A stretch of DNA of 26,602 nucleotides, taken from a virus. Positions 1 through 7,203 of this stretch are shown one piece after another. The stretch's first letter is position 1; every line of letters starts with the position of its first letter. The DNA lies in the IMG/VR virus record IMGVR_UViG_3300027631_002122, positions 1 to 26,602 of that record; one strand, given 5' to 3'. The notes under the pieces are model-generated. The model was not told where the DNA came from. It did no database searches and saw only the letters and a program-made list of their open reading frames with translations. The translations under genes and the position numbers were made by a program.

Positions 1-130
1 GTTTTATAGGTTCGATTATACGATCCTCTTTATCCCTATGCCACCTTAATTCTCCAGAGTCTACATCAGCTTTGAATACTCTTTCGTACCAACCTTCATT
101 GTATATTTCTGTGTAGGGCCTGTCTTCCAT
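1..130 (-). CDS. Partial small conserved phage protein (N-terminal 43 codons)
   Basis: A start codon at 130-128 opens a frame that stays open to the left edge, so only the N-terminus is present. It begins MEDRPYTEIYNEGWYERVF and continues through a WHRDKEDR stretch. The start lies one base beyond the stop of the preceding gene, which fits translation as part of the same operon. From memory, the WHRDxxDR pattern resembles small conserved proteins of marine T4-like phages that read further as a cupin-like fold. That is a recollection of family appearance and cannot be tested on 43 residues. The function is unknown. Confidence 0.7.
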   Translation of the reverse strand, partial: MEDRPYTEIYNEGWYERVFKADVDSGELRWHRDKEDRIIEPIK

Positions 131-131
131 A

Positions 132-725
132 TTACCAGAATCCTGTAAAATTAGATTTTAACCCAAGCATACTTGCATACCTTGGAAGTCTGCACGACCA
201 ATAACCAGCGCTAGTCTTATCTTTAGCTTGTGCACATTTATGCCTAGCTGCAAAAGATTTACGAGCCTTAGGATCATTTATCTTAGCCTTTAACCCTGTT
301 GTATCTCCAAAAGATACTTTCTTAACACCTCCGCCTGGTTTACGTACATATACGTAGAACTTTTTACTTCCACCACGCTTTGGTTTATTTAATTCAACGT
401 CTTTGCCTTGATGCTTCACCTCTTGTATTTGCTCCATACTCATGGGAAAGTCTAATGGAACTTTTACCCCGTTATAATAACCATACTCTCCTAGATCAGT
501 ATTAGATAGAATTTTCTCTTCTTCCTCAGTTATTACTATTAGACCTTTCTTATATAGTTCACGAGCTTCTTTGAATAAGTCGAAGTACTTCTTAGAGAAT
601 GGTCTATAGATATTCTCTGTGAGAGGTCTATCATTATCTACATGGTACCTCAATCCTTCGGATAAAGTATCTCCAGAACAGCCGCAATCATCAAATGCTT
701 CTAGGAATATTTCTCTTAGTTTCAT
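132..725 (-). CDS. Conserved marine-phage hypothetical protein with basic Cys/His C-terminus
   Basis: The protein has 197 residues. The N-terminal half carries a helical segment with ENIYRPFSKKYFDLFKEAR and a VPLDFPM motif. The C-terminal half is basic and starts KKFYVYVRKPGGGVKKVSFG, followed by ARKSFAARHKC and a YWSCRLPRYA end. I recognise both halves as patterns recurring in proteins of marine T4-like phages, but know no established function. The Cys/His/Lys-rich tail (C-x-x-AxxK...YWSC) could bind nucleic acid or metal, which is inference only. Its ATG overlaps the TGA of the upstream gene by four bases (ATGA), so translational coupling is likely. Confidence 0.85.
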   Translation of the reverse strand: MKLREIFLEAFDDCGCSGDTLSEGLRYHVDNDRPLTENIYRPFSKKYFDLFKEARELYKKGLIVITEEEEKILSNTDLGEYGYYNGVKVPLDFPMSMEQIQEVKHQGKDVELNKPKRGGSKKFYVYVRKPGGGVKKVSFGDTTGLKAKINDPKARKSFAARHKCAQAKDKTSAGYWSCRLPRYASMLGLKSNFTGFW

Positions 726-1357
726 ATATCGTCTTGTTTAAGGGGCTCAAATACACTCTTCCAGAATCCATCACTGAATTTCTTGGTGTACTCTTCTTTA
801 TAATTTATTAGAGGTGATTTATCTTGTAGAGGCTCATCGGATAATGTCGATGGTGCTTTTAATATTCTCATGTACTCATCTACTTGTGTATCTGAAAAAT
901 CATCAGGTAGTTCTCCTTTTACTGCTGCTCTATCATCATTTTGTATAGCTTGCTGTAAGTTTGCAGAAGATTTAAAGAATTGAGAAGGTAATAGTTGCAT
1001 CCCGTAATAAGGGAATTTATCAAATTTATTTTGCAATTTTTTATTCCTTGCTGTTTTTTCATCTAGTGCTACATAAGCTGGCTTGTCGCTTTTGGCTTCA
1101 AATATAGAATATACTTCACTAAGAGGTCCGTTTTCTTTTGATTTTATAACTGTGGCTTGCGGTGAAAAACTAGACTTCATTAGCATCTCCCACATTTTTG
1201 CCTTTTGATCTTGGCTTATCGGACCGTTATCTTTCCCTATTACCACATGGACATGACTTATCTCTGGTCTATTTAATAGCCAGTACAATGCATTCAAATG
1301 CATTTTAGTTGGGGGTGCGAATTCCCCAGGATAGTAGCACGGATGTTGTTCTTGCAT
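722..1357 (-). CDS. Nucleotidyltransferase-like (cytidylyltransferase superfamily) protein, degenerate motifs
   Basis: The protein has 211 residues. The N-terminus carries GEFAPPTKMHLNAL (residues 11-24), which matches the nucleotide-binding GxFxPxTxGH motif of the NMN adenylyl-/cytidylyltransferase superfamily, with T17 and H20 retained but the Gly before His replaced by Met. A second region, FFKSSANLQQAI (127-138), sits where the family carries the ISSTxxR motif; the Arg is Gln (Q135). Phages often encode relatives annotated as NadM-like or cytidylyltransferase-like enzymes, implying NAD or nucleotide metabolism. The altered motifs leave real catalysis doubtful here. The gene follows a perfect inverted repeat and is coupled (ATGA) to the next gene. 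Confidence 0.7.
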   Translation of the reverse strand: MQEQHPCYYPGEFAPPTKMHLNALYWLLNRPEISHVHVVIGKDNGPISQDQKAKMWEMLMKSSFSPQATVIKSKENGPLSEVYSIFEAKSDKPAYVALDEKTARNKKLQNKFDKFPYYGMQLLPSQFFKSSANLQQAIQNDDRAAVKGELPDDFSDTQVDEYMRILKAPSTLSDEPLQDKSPLINYKEEYTKKFSDGFWKSVFEPLKQDDI

Positions 1358-1361
1358 ATTT

Positions 1362-1387
1362 ATTCGATACTGTTATAAATATCGAAT
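1362..1387. repeat. Perfect 8-bp inverted repeat (hairpin) between two genes
   Basis: The arms attcgata (1362-1369) and tatcgaat (1380-1387) are exact reverse complements separated by a 10-base loop. The hairpin begins directly after the stop codon of the 182-residue gene and ends just upstream of the nucleotidyltransferase-like start. It is AT-rich and lacks a T-run on the transcript side, so it is a poor intrinsic terminator. An RNA processing or stability element, or a protein-binding palindrome, is more plausible. Confidence 0.55.
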
Positions 1388-1936
1388 TTATCCGTTAATC
1401 ATCGTTTGTTTGTAGGTAGAGGTGGAGGACTTGGCTGGTGGGTATAATTCTACATTTTCATGGAACTCAGCGGTATCTGGATCCATTATATTCATTGTTA
1501 TTGTAGATTTTAATCCTTTAAGAAAAGACTCTCTTTCTTTCATCTTCATCTTTACCAGTTCTGCCTCCTTGCTAAGTCTATTCCATACAGGGTCTCCACA
1601 GGACTCGTAATCAAACTTTGTAGCTGCCTCGTATAGTTCAAACTTGACACCATGTTTGGTATTGAAAGTCTTACCATCATCTGCGTTCTTCTCTATATCT
1701 TCTCGTACTAAGTCTACAAAAGTATTTTTACCGTTATCGTCTGCCAGTTCTTTAAGACTTTTACCTGTCTCTTCTACGAACTTAAGCATCACAGCTACGT
1801 CAACAGCAGACATATCCCCGTTCATTACTGCGGTATATATGTTTGTAGCAGCTTTGGCAACCCCTTTCTTAGTTATATCTGGGGTTTGGTACTGAGTTTC
1901 ATCCAGTTGGATGAGGAAGTTTGATTTATTTTCCAT
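1388..1936 (-). CDS. Hypothetical protein, 182 residues, next to primase
   Basis: I do not recognise a named family. The protein is soluble and largely helical, with no signal peptide or membrane segment. The central part has KHGVKFELYEAATKFDYESC, then DPVWNRL and a charged helix KMKMKERESFLKGL. A similar DYxxCxDPxWxxL plus ExxxKxREKFLK layout is one I recall in uncharacterised proteins of Bacteroidetes phages. The C-terminus is Pro/Ser/Thr-rich. Its ATG overlaps the primase stop by one base (TAATG), so it is probably made together with the primase and may serve replication; that is context inference only. Confidence 0.8.
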   Translation of the reverse strand: MENKSNFLIQLDETQYQTPDITKKGVAKAATNIYTAVMNGDMSAVDVAVMLKFVEETGKSLKELADDNGKNTFVDLVREDIEKNADDGKTFNTKHGVKFELYEAATKFDYESCGDPVWNRLSKEAELVKMKMKERESFLKGLKSTITMNIMDPDTAEFHENVELYPPAKSSTSTYKQTMING

Positions 1937-2877
1937 TATAGTGACATTTTATATTTTAATAGTTTATTAGTTGTTAGAGGCTCCACCTGCTGAATAAGAG
2001 ATAGAAACGCCTCAAACCCCATAGAAGATGGGTCTTTATCATCCATCTCTACCAAAAATACCTTCTTTCCTAGTGACATAAGAGTCTCACAGTGCTTTAA
2101 AGCCATTGCTATTGCATCTTTGTCCAAAGCTACGTATACTTTCTGTATTTTTGATTCTACTAGTTTTTTCATCAGCTTGGGAGTTATAGACTTACCCAGC
2201 AGCGGTATGGCATTACGTTTAATAGCCAGCATATCAAACCCTCCTTCACACAAAACCACAGGTATATCCCAATTAATGTACATCTCAAATGGGATAATAT
2301 CTCTAGAAGCCTGTGGGTATTTATATTTTAGCCTTACTTCTGGATCAAATGATCTCCCTACAAAGAAGTTTATCTTACCAGCAGCATCAAAAGAAGGCAT
2401 TATTATTCTTTCTCCGTAAGGCCCCTCTTCACAATACCCCATCTGGTACTTGACTATATCCTGTTCTGTTACTCCTCTCTTTTTTAGATACAACATGGCG
2501 TGTTTTGCCAGTATATCGTGAGGTTTTATCTCCAATAAAGATTTATATTCTACCGGAAGTATGCCATCAAATTGCGCAGTGTCCTGGTCTTCCCTATCTG
2601 TTCTTACTATTATGTTAGCTAGGTCTCTAAGTTGGCTAGCTGTGGCACCTATTTTCCTAAATAAAGATCTTATGGTGCGTCCTTTATTACCGCATACCCA
2701 ACAAGCCCATCTATTATTACCTTCGGAATCCGTAATTACATCGATCTCTATCTTTCTTTTTGATGTTCCATGAGTAGGACAATCAGGGAAAGGGCAATGA
2801 TATTTCCTGTTAGTTCTTGTTGCTTTTTCTCCGTACCCTAATACTTGATCTAATAGTCCTGAAAGAACATTCTCCAT
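1936..2877 (-). CDS. DnaG-type DNA primase (zinc finger plus TOPRIM)
   Basis: The protein has 313 residues, short like phage primases without a fused helicase. The N-terminal zinc-binding region carries C28 and C33 (CPFPDCPTHG), then C59 and C62 (RWACWVCGNKG). The catalytic core has an RNA-polymerase-like part around YGERIIMPSFDAAGKINFF and a TOPRIM domain with E211-GGF-D215 and the DxD pair D252/D254 (YVALDKDA). It would synthesise RNA primers for lagging-strand replication, working with a phage helicase not in this window. It is the first gene after a strong Bacteroidetes-type promoter that would put the transcription start at or within a base or two of the ATG. No membrane segments or truncation are visible. 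Confidence 0.92.
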   Translation of the reverse strand: MENVLSGLLDQVLGYGEKATRTNRKYHCPFPDCPTHGTSKRKIEIDVITDSEGNNRWACWVCGNKGRTIRSLFRKIGATASQLRDLANIIVRTDREDQDTAQFDGILPVEYKSLLEIKPHDILAKHAMLYLKKRGVTEQDIVKYQMGYCEEGPYGERIIMPSFDAAGKINFFVGRSFDPEVRLKYKYPQASRDIIPFEMYINWDIPVVLCEGGFDMLAIKRNAIPLLGKSITPKLMKKLVESKIQKVYVALDKDAIAMALKHCETLMSLGKKVFLVEMDDKDPSSMGFEAFLSLIQQVEPLTTNKLLKYKMSL

Positions 2878-2881
2878 TAAC

Positions 2882-2912
2882 CAAAGATACGACTAAATAT
2901 CTTTTCTCCAAA
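2882..2912 (-). promoter_or_regulatory. Bacteroidetes-type promoter (TTTG-N19-TAnnTTTG) before the primase gene
   Basis: Read on the minus strand, TTTG at 2912-2909 is followed by exactly 19 bases and then TATCTTTG at 2889-2882. This is a perfect match to the Bacteroidetes primary sigma consensus (-33 TTTG, -7 TAnnTTTG, 19-21 base spacer). The predicted start falls about 4-6 bases further on, essentially at the primase ATG (2877), so the transcript would be leaderless or nearly so. The -33 element lies in the last codons of the upstream nuclease gene, so part of the match may be coding constraint. Confidence 0.5.
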
Positions 2913-3327
2913 ACTTACCGAGAATGTTATCAACATAGCAGTTTGTAGACTCTAAGCACCCATTTATAATCTGGTGTCTTAGCTCTTGGTATGTCATCTG
3001 TTTCTTGTGGGTACATATGTGCATTATCTCCCTAATAAAGGATTCTTTACCTAGCTCCTTTACATCGACCTTAAGAGCTGCGTTAGACCCGTAATAGGTC
3101 TTCCAATCGCTTTCAGAGACTACCTTCTTTTTAGTAGGTTTCTTACCCTTACCGGTATGCTCTGATAGCTCCTTTTTTGTTAGAGGTTTATTCCTCTCTG
3201 ATATTAGATTCTTTCTGCCTATGTAGAATTTGCCCCCGTCTATCTTTCTTATCTTATAGATGAAACCGTATGCATTTTCTGGAAACTGAGAGATGTCTGT
3301 TATAACCTGACCTTTGTAAAACCACAT
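2893..3327 (-). CDS. GIY-YIG-like endonuclease family protein
   Basis: The protein has 144 residues. The N-terminal half has YGFIYKI (20-26) and FYIGRKN (34-40), a GIY-YIG-like pair with the right spacing; the GIY element is GFIY. R45 follows in SERNKPL, the region where the family has a conserved Arg. The middle is Lys-rich (KGKKPTKKK), then DWKTYYGSN, and it ends ILGKFWRKDI. I recall this whole layout in T4-like marine phages, where it is annotated as putative endonuclease. Possible roles are homing-type DNA cleavage, host DNA degradation or recombination. No intron is visible nearby. It sits between the accessory cassette and the primase. Confidence 0.7.
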   Translation of the reverse strand: MWFYKGQVITDISQFPENAYGFIYKIRKIDGGKFYIGRKNLISERNKPLTKKELSEHTGKGKKPTKKKVVSESDWKTYYGSNAALKVDVKELGKESFIREIMHICTHKKQMTYQELRHQIINGCLESTNCYVDNILGKFWRKDI

Positions 3328-3328
3328 A

Positions 3329-3628
3329 TTATATATCCATTCTAATTAAGAAATTCGTATCTGTATTTGCTGATATCGGCACTGGCTGTGCAAACTTAGC
3401 TACCATCAATAAATCATTAGCGTCATTATAAAACCCTACTGCACTTGCATATGGCATGAAATCAGACCCTGTTGCAAAAGCTAACATAGTTTCTTCGCTT
3501 CCTGAATTTAATAAAGATGGGTTGTAGCTATAGTTCATCTCATGATCTTTAATAGTACATTTTATAGTACGTTCTATAATCATGTGATTATTAGTAAAGT
3601 TAAGTTTAAAATCTTGATAAGTTATCAT
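3329..3628 (-). CDS. Stand-alone C-terminal domain paralogue of the 342-residue virion protein
   Basis: The protein has 99 residues. Its last 70 residues align with the C-terminus of the structural protein at 13159-14187. The core GFYNDANDLLMVAKFAQPVP matches GLYNDANELLAVAKLSKPLP at 12 of 20 positions, and NYSYNPSLL matches NYTTNPSII just upstream. The parent domain is a recurrent end of phage virion proteins. Here it is free-standing, so it may be a small accessory virion protein or a remnant from duplication. It closes the accessory cassette, with only one base before the nuclease gene. The divergence implies an old duplication. Confidence 0.8.
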   Translation of the reverse strand: MITYQDFKLNFTNNHMIIERTIKCTIKDHEMNYSYNPSLLNSGSEETMLAFATGSDFMPYASAVGFYNDANDLLMVAKFAQPVPISANTDTNFLIRMDI

Positions 3629-3640
3629 ATTTTTATATTA

Positions 3641-4681
3641 TTAGCCACATGTTCCAGGACTCACACTAGTACATGTATTAACAGATACTACTCTTCCTGT
3701 AGGAATTACAACAGCAGAATAACCATTTCCCATATTTCCTACTCTAGTTATTCTGTGATACAATCCGTCTCCTCCAGTCCATAAAGTATATGTTGTTCCA
3801 GATTTAGTGTATAAATACTGGGCTACCAGTAGATTTTCATTTGAAACTGTTGCGTATACTGTTGTTGTTGGTAATACTGTAGAATCACAAGCGGCTCCAC
3901 AATTTGCATAACCAACAGAAGATATAGAGTAATCATAATAAGTGACATCAGAACAGTTATACGAGGTAGATAGGCTTCCTCCGTTGACTACAGATACCCC
4001 ATTTACTTTTGTTATTGTTACAGTAGCTTGACCGTTTGTAAAATTTGATGCTAAATTATTAGTCCTGTAAACTAATATGTAATCTTTGTATCCTATTGAT
4101 GGGGATGTAACTGTCGTAACTTGTGTATTTGTTAGAGATGTTGGTATTCCAGCTAAAGTTACACTAGCGTATGAAGATGTTACCACTGTTCCTAGTGCTG
4201 GAATTGATGCAGGCAGCACCGTCTCGTACAATATGCCGGATATAGAAGCACTTACAGAGTTTATACTAGTTATAAATTGTTGAGAAGTTACTGTAAACTC
4301 TACTGTTGTTCCTGCTGGTGCTACTAGCCTTGACCATATTCTGCCGCCACTTCCACAGTTATTACTGCTATTTGTAAAATTACTATCGAAGTATATAGGA
4401 GCTTGTGTCGGAGTTGGAGATACCGTAGGGGTTGGAGTTATTGTGGGAGTTGGTGTGGGAGTTGGAGTAGACAGATTTATGTTTAAAGAAGTAGTACATG
4501 TGCCGATAGACGTAACAGTTATAACAGTAGCGTTTACATCTACATTTACAGGATACCCTGCTAATAGCTGTGATCTAGTGACATTCATTGCAACCACTCC
4601 TAATACATTATCAGATATGTTAAAAGGTCCTGCTGAGGCTCCTATACTTGATACTGTTACTGTTATTGATTTAGTAGACAT
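3641..4681 (-). CDS. Thr/Pro-tract protein with repeated surface modules (346 residues)
   Basis: The N-terminal domain (about 1-67) contains GPFNISDN and TRSQLLAGYPV and is paralogous to the N-terminus of the next gene's product. A Thr/Pro tract (about 70-93) follows, made mostly of TPTPTP and TITPTPTVSPTPT. The remainder is beta-rich, Ser/Thr/Asn-rich and low in charge, ending in a Cys-bearing module with NCGAACDS, a GGDGLYHRIT stretch and a terminal CTSVSPGTCG. This looks like a phage adhesin or decoration protein: a docking domain, a flexible linker and exposed modules. No Gram-positive-type anchor or clear signal peptide is present. The Thr/Pro tract is a plausible O-glycosylation target given the glycosyltransferases upstream. 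The function is inferred. Confidence 0.8.
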   Translation of the reverse strand: MSTKSITVTVSSIGASAGPFNISDNVLGVVAMNVTRSQLLAGYPVNVDVNATVITVTSIGTCTTSLNINLSTPTPTPTPTITPTPTVSPTPTQAPIYFDSNFTNSSNNCGSGGRIWSRLVAPAGTTVEFTVTSQQFITSINSVSASISGILYETVLPASIPALGTVVTSSYASVTLAGIPTSLTNTQVTTVTSPSIGYKDYILVYRTNNLASNFTNGQATVTITKVNGVSVVNGGSLSTSYNCSDVTYYDYSISSVGYANCGAACDSTVLPTTTVYATVSNENLLVAQYLYTKSGTTYTLWTGGDGLYHRITRVGNMGNGYSAVVIPTGRVVSVNTCTSVSPGTCG

Positions 4682-4702
4682 TTTTTATTTTTATTATTAT
4701 GT

Positions 4703-5437
4703 TTAGACCTGTGCGCTTCCACAGATTAAAGCCCTATCAGTATTAGCATTAACAGTAACGGAAGAAATAGAACTACCGCCAACACTAGCAGGACAAGTGG
4801 CGGTAGTAGAGACACCGGTATAGTACACAAGAGTCTCATCTGATCCATCAGCAACACAATAATACACTGTAGTGCCTGGGGCAACCGTAGCTAAGTACTT
4901 AATAGTACAATTAGATGCTAATGCCGATCCTCTTCTAGTCCAACTACCAGGGTCTCCAGTTGGAGAAGTCCATACAGCAACAGCGTCAATTGGTGCATCT
5001 TCTACATCAAATTTAGCATATATACTAAGCGTATAGGTTGTTACTGTTGGTGTTGGGGTTGGTGTTGGTGTAGCTGTTGGTGTTGGGGTAGCTGTTACTG
5101 TTGGTGTTGTGGTAGGCGGTGGTGTCGGCTCTATAACAGACCCTCCAGATAGAGAACAATCTACTACTACAGTAGGGGTTGGGGTTGGTGTAGGGGTGAC
5201 TGTAGGAGTTGCAGTCGGAGGTTTTATATAATAGGTAACATAGTTATTACATCCTGAGTCCGTATTAAATACTATTATGCTATTTGCTGATGAAGGTATT
5301 CCTGTTACGTTGTAGCCTGTCAAAAGATTACTTCTGGACACACCAGTGTCTAACTGAGTACCAACTGATATACTGTCGTAGTATATGTCAAATGGCCCAG
5401 CAGCATCCCCAGAAATAAAAACTTGATAGTTGTTCAT
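4703..5437 (-). CDS. Thr/Pro-tract protein, paralogous N-terminal domain (244 residues)
   Basis: The N-terminal domain (about 1-72) reads GPFDIYYDS then SRSNLLTGYNV, closely paralleling the neighbouring 346-residue protein. Two Thr/Pro tracts follow (about 74-90 and 104-134), split by a short VVVDCSLSGGSV segment. The C-terminal domain (about 135-244) is beta-rich and starts YTLSIYAKFDV, with WTSPTGDPGSWTRRG and several cysteines that could pair. The likely role is an exposed virion protein, perhaps receptor-binding or decoration. Its ATG overlaps the TGA of the UDP-galactopyranose mutase gene by four bases, tying it translationally to the glycan genes. This coupling is the best positional hint that glycan genes and tract proteins work together. 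Confidence 0.82.
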   Translation of the reverse strand: MNNYQVFISGDAAGPFDIYYDSISVGTQLDTGVSRSNLLTGYNVTGIPSSANSIIVFNTDSGCNNYVTYYIKPPTATPTVTPTPTPTPTVVVDCSLSGGSVIEPTPPPTTTPTVTATPTPTATPTPTPTPTVTTYTLSIYAKFDVEDAPIDAVAVWTSPTGDPGSWTRRGSALASNCTIKYLATVAPGTTVYYCVADGSDETLVYYTGVSTTATCPASVGGSSISSVTVNANTDRALICGSAQV

Positions 5438-6525
5438 ATATTATAAATATTTTCTTTCTGGCTTTTATGTAAAGCAGAAGCCACAACTTGGTGCATATCA
5501 TAATATTTGTAGTCTGTAAGCCTCCCACCAAAGATGTATTTTGTCTCTTTGTCCATCATCTTTTTATAATTTTGGTACAACAAGTTATTAGTATCATCAT
5601 TTATTGGGTAATATGGATCTCCTGTGGATTCTGGGTACTCAAATGTTACCACAGTATTCTTTTGTTTTCCAAATTCAAAATGTTTATGTTCTACTATCCT
5701 AGTAAAAGGCACTTCCTCATCAGTATAATTCATACCAGCAACACCTTGATAATCAGACATATTTAGTCTTATAGTATCAAATCTGAGGCTTCTATATTCT
5801 AACTTTCCGTACATATATGAGTAAAATCTATCTATGGGGCCTGTATATATGATTTTCTTACATATATCGTTAAAATAGTCCTTGTTGTTAAAATAATCAG
5901 TATCTAGGCGTACTTCTATGCCTGATAATAGGTTTTCAAATATCTGTGTGTATCCGCCTATTGGTATTCCTGAATACGTGTCTTCGTAGTAATTATCTTC
6001 AAAAGACATTCTTATAGGAAGCCTTCTTATTATGCTTGTCGGTAGCTCTTTTGGGTCTTTTTTCCATTGTTTTTTGGTGTACCCCTTCACAAATATATTG
6101 TACAGTTCAGGGCCTACTTGAGATAGAATCCACTCCTCTAGGTTCTTTGGGTTTGGTATATCTACTTTAACATCCTCTAGCTTTCTAAAAGCCTCATCTG
6201 GAGTTGTTACTCCATATACCTGATATAGAGTCATGAGATTTATAGGGAATGAGTATACTTTTCCTTTATAATTTACTTTAGGCCTGTAGCTAAAGTTATT
6301 AAACGTAGCGAATCTATTCACATAGTCCCATATCTTTTTATCTGATGTGTGGAATATATGAGGTCCGTATTTGTGAACATTTATTCCATCTATATTCTCC
6401 GTATAGCAGTTTCCTCCTATATGAGATCTTTTTTCTACAACAAGGCATTTGTACCCTTTGTCCGTCATCTCTCTTGCGAAGATAGACCCAAATAATCCTG
6501 ATCCTACTATTAAATAGTCGTACAT
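5434..6525 (-). CDS. glf: UDP-galactopyranose mutase
   Basis: The protein has 363 residues, the usual length for bacterial UGM. It interconverts UDP-galactopyranose and UDP-galactofuranose using reduced FAD. The N-terminal Rossmann motif GSGLFG (8-13) and E31 (VVEKRSHIGGN) bind FAD, and GPHIFHT (54-60) is a family signature. Further conserved blocks are RRLPIRMSFEDNYY, GIPIGGYTQIFENLL, YTGPIDRFY and the C-terminal GRLTDYKYYDMHQVV, so the enzyme looks intact. It lies among five other glycan genes and would supply Galf donor to one of them, or to a host enzyme. Presence in a phage suggests Galf ends up on a phage- or phage-modified host glycan. Confidence 0.95.
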   Translation of the reverse strand: MYDYLIVGSGLFGSIFAREMTDKGYKCLVVEKRSHIGGNCYTENIDGINVHKYGPHIFHTSDKKIWDYVNRFATFNNFSYRPKVNYKGKVYSFPINLMTLYQVYGVTTPDEAFRKLEDVKVDIPNPKNLEEWILSQVGPELYNIFVKGYTKKQWKKDPKELPTSIIRRLPIRMSFEDNYYEDTYSGIPIGGYTQIFENLLSGIEVRLDTDYFNNKDYFNDICKKIIYTGPIDRFYSYMYGKLEYRSLRFDTIRLNMSDYQGVAGMNYTDEEVPFTRIVEHKHFEFGKQKNTVVTFEYPESTGDPYYPINDDTNNLLYQNYKKMMDKETKYIFGGRLTDYKYYDMHQVVASALHKSQKENIYNI

Positions 6526-6530
6526 ATTAT

Positions 6531-7136
6531 TTATTTCTTCTTTAAAAAATATCTAGCAGTATTACAGATATTAGCATTTAGCATTATTTCGTATCCTGGG
6601 AAGTATTGCTTTATATATTCTGCGTCTATTAATCCGTGAAACTCTATATCTACCCACCTAATCTGCTGTAAGTAATTAGAATTTTCAATAACATTAAACT
6701 CTCCTCCTTCAATATCCATTTTAAGAAAATCTACTATCGGTAGTTCTAGTTCTTCTAAGGTTTTTATTTCTACATTAAAAAAACTGGTATTAACATAAGA
6801 ACTTTCTCTTAGGCTATGGCCTCCAACATTATTAATATCTTCCGCCAAAACTCCAGAAGTGAAGTTATATCCAATAGCTGTCTTATATAAATTACTTTTG
6901 TTTTTAATGTGATTTTGTAAAAAAGTAAAATTGCCTTCTTCAGGCTCTATTAAATAAGCATCTTGTAGGGTAGGTATTTGTTCAAATAAAATATTAGAAA
7001 ACTCACCTATGTTCGCTCCTACATCAACATACGAAATAATTTTATTTAACTTCAGAGTAGTTATAAGAGCTATAAAATAAGGCTCTTCAGTTAGTTCTTT
7101 TCTAGTATGATTTATGTGCCCTTCTCTAGTAAGCAT
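6531..7136 (-). CDS. FkbM-family SAM-dependent methyltransferase
   Basis: The protein has 201 residues. The SAM-binding motif DVGANIGEF (38-46) is followed by an acidic YLIEPEEGNF strand end and the family signature FLKMDIEGGEF (about 136-146), then WVDIEFHG. These are characteristic of the FkbM methyltransferase family, which O-methylates sugars and other small molecules and is frequent in polysaccharide clusters. Within this glycosyltransferase cassette the likely role is methylation of a sugar hydroxyl, possibly capping the chain. Five bases separate it from the UGM gene downstream. The leader of this gene (7137-7203) is a 67-base AT-rich gap with no clear promoter. Confidence 0.88.
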   Translation of the reverse strand: MLTREGHINHTRKELTEEPYFIALITTLKLNKIISYVDVGANIGEFSNILFEQIPTLQDAYLIEPEEGNFTFLQNHIKNKSNLYKTAIGYNFTSGVLAEDINNVGGHSLRESSYVNTSFFNVEIKTLEELELPIVDFLKMDIEGGEFNVIENSNYLQQIRWVDIEFHGLIDAEYIKQYFPGYEIMLNANICNTARYFLKKK

Positions 7137-7203
7137 TTGTATTATTTTAATATGTCTAGTTAATTTATATTGTGATAATTACAACATATTTTACATTGTG
7201 TAT

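Noticed and set aside
2893-3327. GIY-YIG gene as part of a mobile intron or intein
   Set aside because: No split host gene or intron borders are seen on either side; the primase and the 99-residue gene are intact.
3641-4681. Thr/Pro-tract protein as a host-derived cell-wall adhesin
   Set aside because: There is no Gram-positive-type anchor, sorting signal or clear signal peptide, and the gene is embedded in a phage operon.
7137-7203. 67-base gap before the FkbM gene examined for a promoter or small RNA
   Set aside because: Only imperfect matches (TATGTTG) to the -7 box and a 4-bp hairpin were found; nothing is supported.
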